From Gracilaria caudata (Eukaryota > Rhodophyta > Florideophyceae > Gracilariales > Gracilariaceae): a DNA stretch of 64,000 bases. Within the stretch, counting starts at the first letter, position 1; every line of letters starts with the position of its first letter. Position numbers and translations under genes: made by a program. Below are positions 60,764-64,000 of the stretch, in pieces. Below the pieces are notes generated by a model. The model ran no database searches, had not been told where the DNA came from, and was given only the letters and a program-made list of their open reading frames with translations. The stretch is from assembly GCA_030374735.1 (NCBI GenBank), contig JASCIV010000003.1, positions 55,336 to 119,335 on the forward strand, read 5' to 3'.

Positions 60764-62206
60764 ATGAAGCTTCCCACTGCACCTCTGCCCACCATAGCTG
60801 AAGGCTCATCTTCGGTCATCACCTCCAGCACAACCGGAAAACGGACCTACGCAGATGCAGCGGTGCGGCGCAATGCAAACAACGACGTGCTCCCACTATC
60901 GCTCCAACAATCGGCGTCCTTGCGAAAGCGACATCGACGGAGTGCCTCTAGGCCCTCTTCGGCATCCATTTCGAGAAAGCTTCTTCGACGGGAGTTGGGG
61001 GAAGACATGCCCTCCGCTCATGCTAGTTTTGTCATGCAACGTTTTCGCAACATCAAACTGCAGGCTACCATGGATGCTCATGATGCGGACGAAATGACGC
61101 CCGGCCTCGCGTGGTCCAGAAACAGATCGAAAATCGTTGAGATTGCGAGTAGCAACGACTTGGTATTTGGTTTGACGTACAATGGCGTCTGTGCCGTATT
61201 TTCACGGGAGATGAACAAATGCATATGCTTTATGAACGTGTCGGATGATGAGGTCATCCGATCTTTGTTTCTCAACAAAACCAACGATAGCTTGATTACC
61301 GTCTCCGTGTTCAAGACAGACGATTTCTCCTCTCTGCATTGTCGCTCAACACCTTTGGCACAAATTCGTATGAAATATCTCAAGTCGGGCTTCAAGCTTT
61401 TCGAGTCCGAGAGCCTACGGTACCCCGGGTTTGTGGAGTTTGACGACGTGAACGGAAAGATTCTAACCTTCTCGGCCGAGGACCAAAAGTACAAGGTATG
61501 GGACTTGAACACGTACGAGCATTTGTACACCATCCAAAATCAGCGAATCCACGAGGTGAAAATATCACCTGGGCTGATGCTTCTCATTCACGAGCGACAA
61601 GATGTTCATGTGCCCATACGAATCCACGACATTGAGACGGGGGTTAAACTGCAGGAGATAAACCATCTTGTGCGTCGGAACAAGAAAATCGAGTTTATTG
61701 AACAGTTCCACGACAAGCTATTGGTGAAGCAAATACACGAGAACTTGCAAATCGTGGATGTTTGCAGTGGCGAACGCACGGAAGTTGAGCGTAGTCGTTT
61801 TCTCACACCAAACTCATTCATCTTCTTGCACGAGAGCGAAATCTTCCTCACATTCGAGAACCGGAGAGTGAACGTATGGAACTTTAAAGGCGAGCGGATT
61901 GTGACGGACTTCGGGGACCATGTGCTTTACCGTTCGGATTCGAGCAACAGTCTTATCTACATCACCCAAAAACAGGACATAATTTTGTCGTACTGCCAGA
62001 ACGAATCCGGGACATGCTCTCATGGCTCTATCAACCTGTCATGGATTGAAAACGGGAAGCTGATCGAGAAGATTAGCTGTGATGACATTCCTGAACGAAA
62101 GCATGCGCGCGCATTGGAAGCCGTTTCGGCGGTGCATTACAACGAAGAGCGGTCGGAGATTTATTCGGGTACCAAGGACGGTCGTATTCACGTATGGTCA
62201 AACTGA
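60764..62206 (+). CDS. conserved plant/algal-type WD40-like beta-propeller protein
   Basis: The frame is open from 60740; the ATG at 60764 (MKLPTAPLPT) is the more likely start and gives 480 residues. After about 95 disordered residues, the rest is a divergent propeller with characteristic conserved blocks: FSSLHCRSTPLAQIRMKYLK, LRYPGFVEFDDVNGKILTFS, KYKVWDLNTYEHLYTI, VHVPIRIHDIETGVKLQEI, KIEFIEQFHDKLLVKQIHEN and a closing YNEERSEIYSGTKDGRIHVW. This block order is a family that I recognise from land plants and algae, of unknown function. The segments KVWDL and HVWSN are the WD-like blade ends. It is probably a scaffold, and no catalytic motif is seen. Confidence 0.72.
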   Translation: MKLPTAPLPTIAEGSSSVITSSTTGKRTYADAAVRRNANNDVLPLSLQQSASLRKRHRRSASRPSSASISRKLLRRELGEDMPSAHASFVMQRFRNIKLQATMDAHDADEMTPGLAWSRNRSKIVEIASSNDLVFGLTYNGVCAVFSREMNKCICFMNVSDDEVIRSLFLNKTNDSLITVSVFKTDDFSSLHCRSTPLAQIRMKYLKSGFKLFESESLRYPGFVEFDDVNGKILTFSAEDQKYKVWDLNTYEHLYTIQNQRIHEVKISPGLMLLIHERQDVHVPIRIHDIETGVKLQEINHLVRRNKKIEFIEQFHDKLLVKQIHENLQIVDVCSGERTEVERSRFLTPNSFIFLHESEIFLTFENRRVNVWNFKGERIVTDFGDHVLYRSDSSNSLIYITQKQDIILSYCQNESGTCSHGSINLSWIENGKLIEKISCDDIPERKHARALEAVSAVHYNEERSEIYSGTKDGRIHVWSN

Positions 62207-63174
62207 GACATTGCGAACTGGATGCAGAAGGTGCAGGGGAGGCTTTAATAGGGGAACGCTACAGTTCGCCGTGAGAGTGCGGGGTGTCGTGAGTTTGTTG
62301 AGATTGCATGTGTGTTTTTCGAAGAAGGGGGGCGGCGGTGTGGTGCGAAACGTGGGGACACGTGGCGTAGCGCAGTGCAATGTTGCACTGGGCCAGGGTT
62401 TGCATGCTAGTCGCTGATTGGATGTTCTGAATGGAGAAAATGAGGCAGCTGTCGGGCTGGGTGCGCGATCTAAATTGCACAACTTTCGAGCCGTCGGTCT
62501 GCGCATTGATCACGGATCAATGTACAGAATTGGGTCGCGGCGGGAGCACCAGTCTAGGCGGGCTCCCCGCAGCTTGTGATAATGCGGGCGGCAGCCGCTG
62601 TGTTCTCTCAGGACTTTTTTTTGATTCGGTCTCGATCACATGCAGTGTAACAGGCTGTGAGCGACCACTTAAGAGCCGTAGAGTTGCAGCACAAACACCC
62701 CAACTACCAACTGGATAGAGCTTCGGAATATCTTCTCGGAAAGCAAATCTGGTGACTGATGATAAAACTGCCTGTTTATATTTTGGAGCAAGTTTGCTGC
62801 TGATGTTGCGTTCCACTTCAGTTGTACGCGCGCTGCGAAAACGCTTTCGCACGAAAATAGAAACAGAGAGCAGTTGATGAAAATGATAGCAGTAACGAGC
62901 ACTATTTTTGTTGATTTTCAGCGCGTTTGCCAACGCAGTGGCGCGTAACGCCGGCACGGCACGGCGGTGGTTTGCCACAAGTTTTGTGTTTCTTTTTCAT
63001 GCCAGAAATACACTGCTAAAACTGGAAGAAGCAATCCACTCTAGCGATCGCATACAACGTGCTACCAGGTTGCTACTGCCGCAGCCAAGCTTGGCCATCT
63101 GTGGTCAGTGGGTACACACTGTACACACCACTGATGACTTTCTTGAGAAGAAGAGCGCAGCACAAAGTGAAAAG
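62207..63174. other. intergenic region, nothing recognised
   Basis: About 1 kb between the WD40-like gene (+) and the truncated gene (-). Frames of up to 153 codons lack domain content. Both flanking genes converge here. Confidence 0.4.
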
Positions 63175-63982
63175 TTACGGGTACGGTGAATTAATGTACA
63201 AATACAGACCGCTCTGACGCGGCTTTTGCTCCTCCTCCGGTTCCAACGGAGCCACCTTGAAATCATCAAATCTCAAAAGCGTCCTCTTCTTACCCTTCTT
63301 CTTTCTGCCCATCTGAATGCGCACCTTTCTCTCCGGAACCGGACGCACTACAGCCCCCTCTTTCATCTTGCGGAAGCGATGCACTGTGGCCGCAATACCG
63401 TGCAGTGCATCGGTAATATCTGGCAAAGCATGCTGCTGCTTGTCGACGCGCAGTGGCGCCGGCGAGCATGCTACCGCCTGTAGTCTCTGGAAGAGCGGAT
63501 CAGGCACATTCTTGGGCTTGACGTTGAGTGCACGCCTTGTGAAACGCAAGTTGTTGGATGAGTTTCCGTTGCGTTTCGAAGGGCCCGGAATGCGAATGGC
63601 TAAACGTGTGCATTCCGAGGTGTTCTGCACGTAGAGCGTGGTCTGCAGACGGCGCCTCTTGCGAGGAGTGGCGATGCGAACTCGACGGCCGGGGCCATTG
63701 GAACGCAGAGTGACCTTAACCCTCTTGCGGAGCGGACATTTCTCGTCCATGAAGGGGTTTCCGGGAGGGCGGGGGATGGGCTGTACGGATGTGGGTGGCA
63801 CCTCGAGGGGGATGTTGAGCGGCTGCTGTTGGGAGCGAAAGGAAGGGGAGGCGGGCGGAGACAGGGTGACTGGCATGGAAAGCAGCGGACTGGACGGAAG
63901 AGTTAGTGGTAAGTGGGGAATGGCGAGCGACGTCTCATCACAAAAGAGATCGGAGTCGAAGAAGGACTCGGCGGGGGGATAA
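63175..63982 (-). CDS. basic Pro-rich protein of unknown function, 5' end missing
   Basis: The reading frame runs off the right edge, so the N-terminus is absent; the apparent ATG is in the sequencing adapter and is false. About 268 residues remain. The upstream part is Pro/Ser-rich (HLPLTLPSSPLLSMPVTLSP), then a strongly basic region with two nuclear-localisation-like blocks (RKRVKVTLRS, RRVRIATPRKRRRLQ). A C-terminal block follows (QMGRKKKGKKRTLLRFDDFK). The last part is SGLYLYINSPYP. I do not recognise it. A nuclear protein is plausible. Confidence 0.55.
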
Positions 63983-64000
63983 CTGTCTCTTATACACATC
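63983..64000. other. Tn5/Nextera mosaic-end adapter remnant
   Basis: CTGTCTCTTATACACATC is 18 of the 19 bases of the Tn5 mosaic end used in Nextera libraries. It is at the very end of the window and is a library artefact, not host DNA. Confidence 0.95.

Overview
The window is nuclear DNA of a compact eukaryotic genome. It holds about 26 protein genes, nearly all on one or a few exons, spaced 0.2 to 4 kb apart and mixed on both strands. Six introns can be placed confidently in five genes (CPA, RPB2 with two, eIF5A, the MAP kinase with two, MIC60 with one is the seventh splice). All use GT-AG ends and run from under 100 bp to about 440 bp. A plastid-type FKBP with an N-terminal transit region and a twin-arginine lumen signal, a plant/algal-type N-carbamoylputrescine amidase and a plant-type RRM/BPA1-like protein point to a photosynthetic eukaryote. 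Low intron density and the gene mix make a unicellular (probably red) alga my best guess; that is inference. No rRNA, tRNA or CRISPR locus was recognised.

Layout. 0-10 kb: a DUF726 alpha/beta hydrolase, a GT61-type glycosyltransferase, an RRM/BPA1-like protein, a NUP43-like nucleoporin and, divergent from it, a YAF9/GAS41 YEATS protein. 10-24 kb: N-carbamoylputrescine amidase with an unexpected C-terminal zinc ribbon, RNA polymerase II subunit RPB2 (3 exons), a SMARCD/SWP73 SWI/SNF subunit, an orphan degenerate Clp-type AAA module and a START-like protein. 24-36 kb: an acidic/basic coiled-coil protein, mitoribosomal mS33, a hypothetical organelle protein, eIF5A (2 exons), DNA topoisomerase II and a decayed non-LTR retrotransposon tail. 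36-45 kb: FAN1 nuclease, an adenylate kinase-DUF3054 fusion, a second GT61 paralogue and a plastid-lumen FKBP. 45-54 kb: a visibly GC-richer and gene-poor stretch, then a Ser/Pro-rich disordered protein, a class I glutamine amidotransferase and a divergent DUF547 protein. 54-64 kb: a TEY-type MAP kinase (3 exons), MIC60/mitofilin (2 exons), a conserved plant-type WD40-like protein and a truncated basic protein at the contig end.

Most genes are unrelated housekeeping functions (transcription and chromatin: RPB2, SMARCD, YAF9, TOP2; mitochondrion: mS33, MIC60; DNA repair: FAN1), so there are no operons. The most interesting non-coding signal is a short intergenic motif, TACAAGGGTA, often extended to TACAAGGGTAGCGTTCTAC. 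It recurs at more than a dozen intergenic positions, usually 200-500 bp upstream of gene starts or between divergent genes. The last 18 bases are not genomic: they match the Tn5/Nextera mosaic-end adapter and create a false start codon for the last gene.
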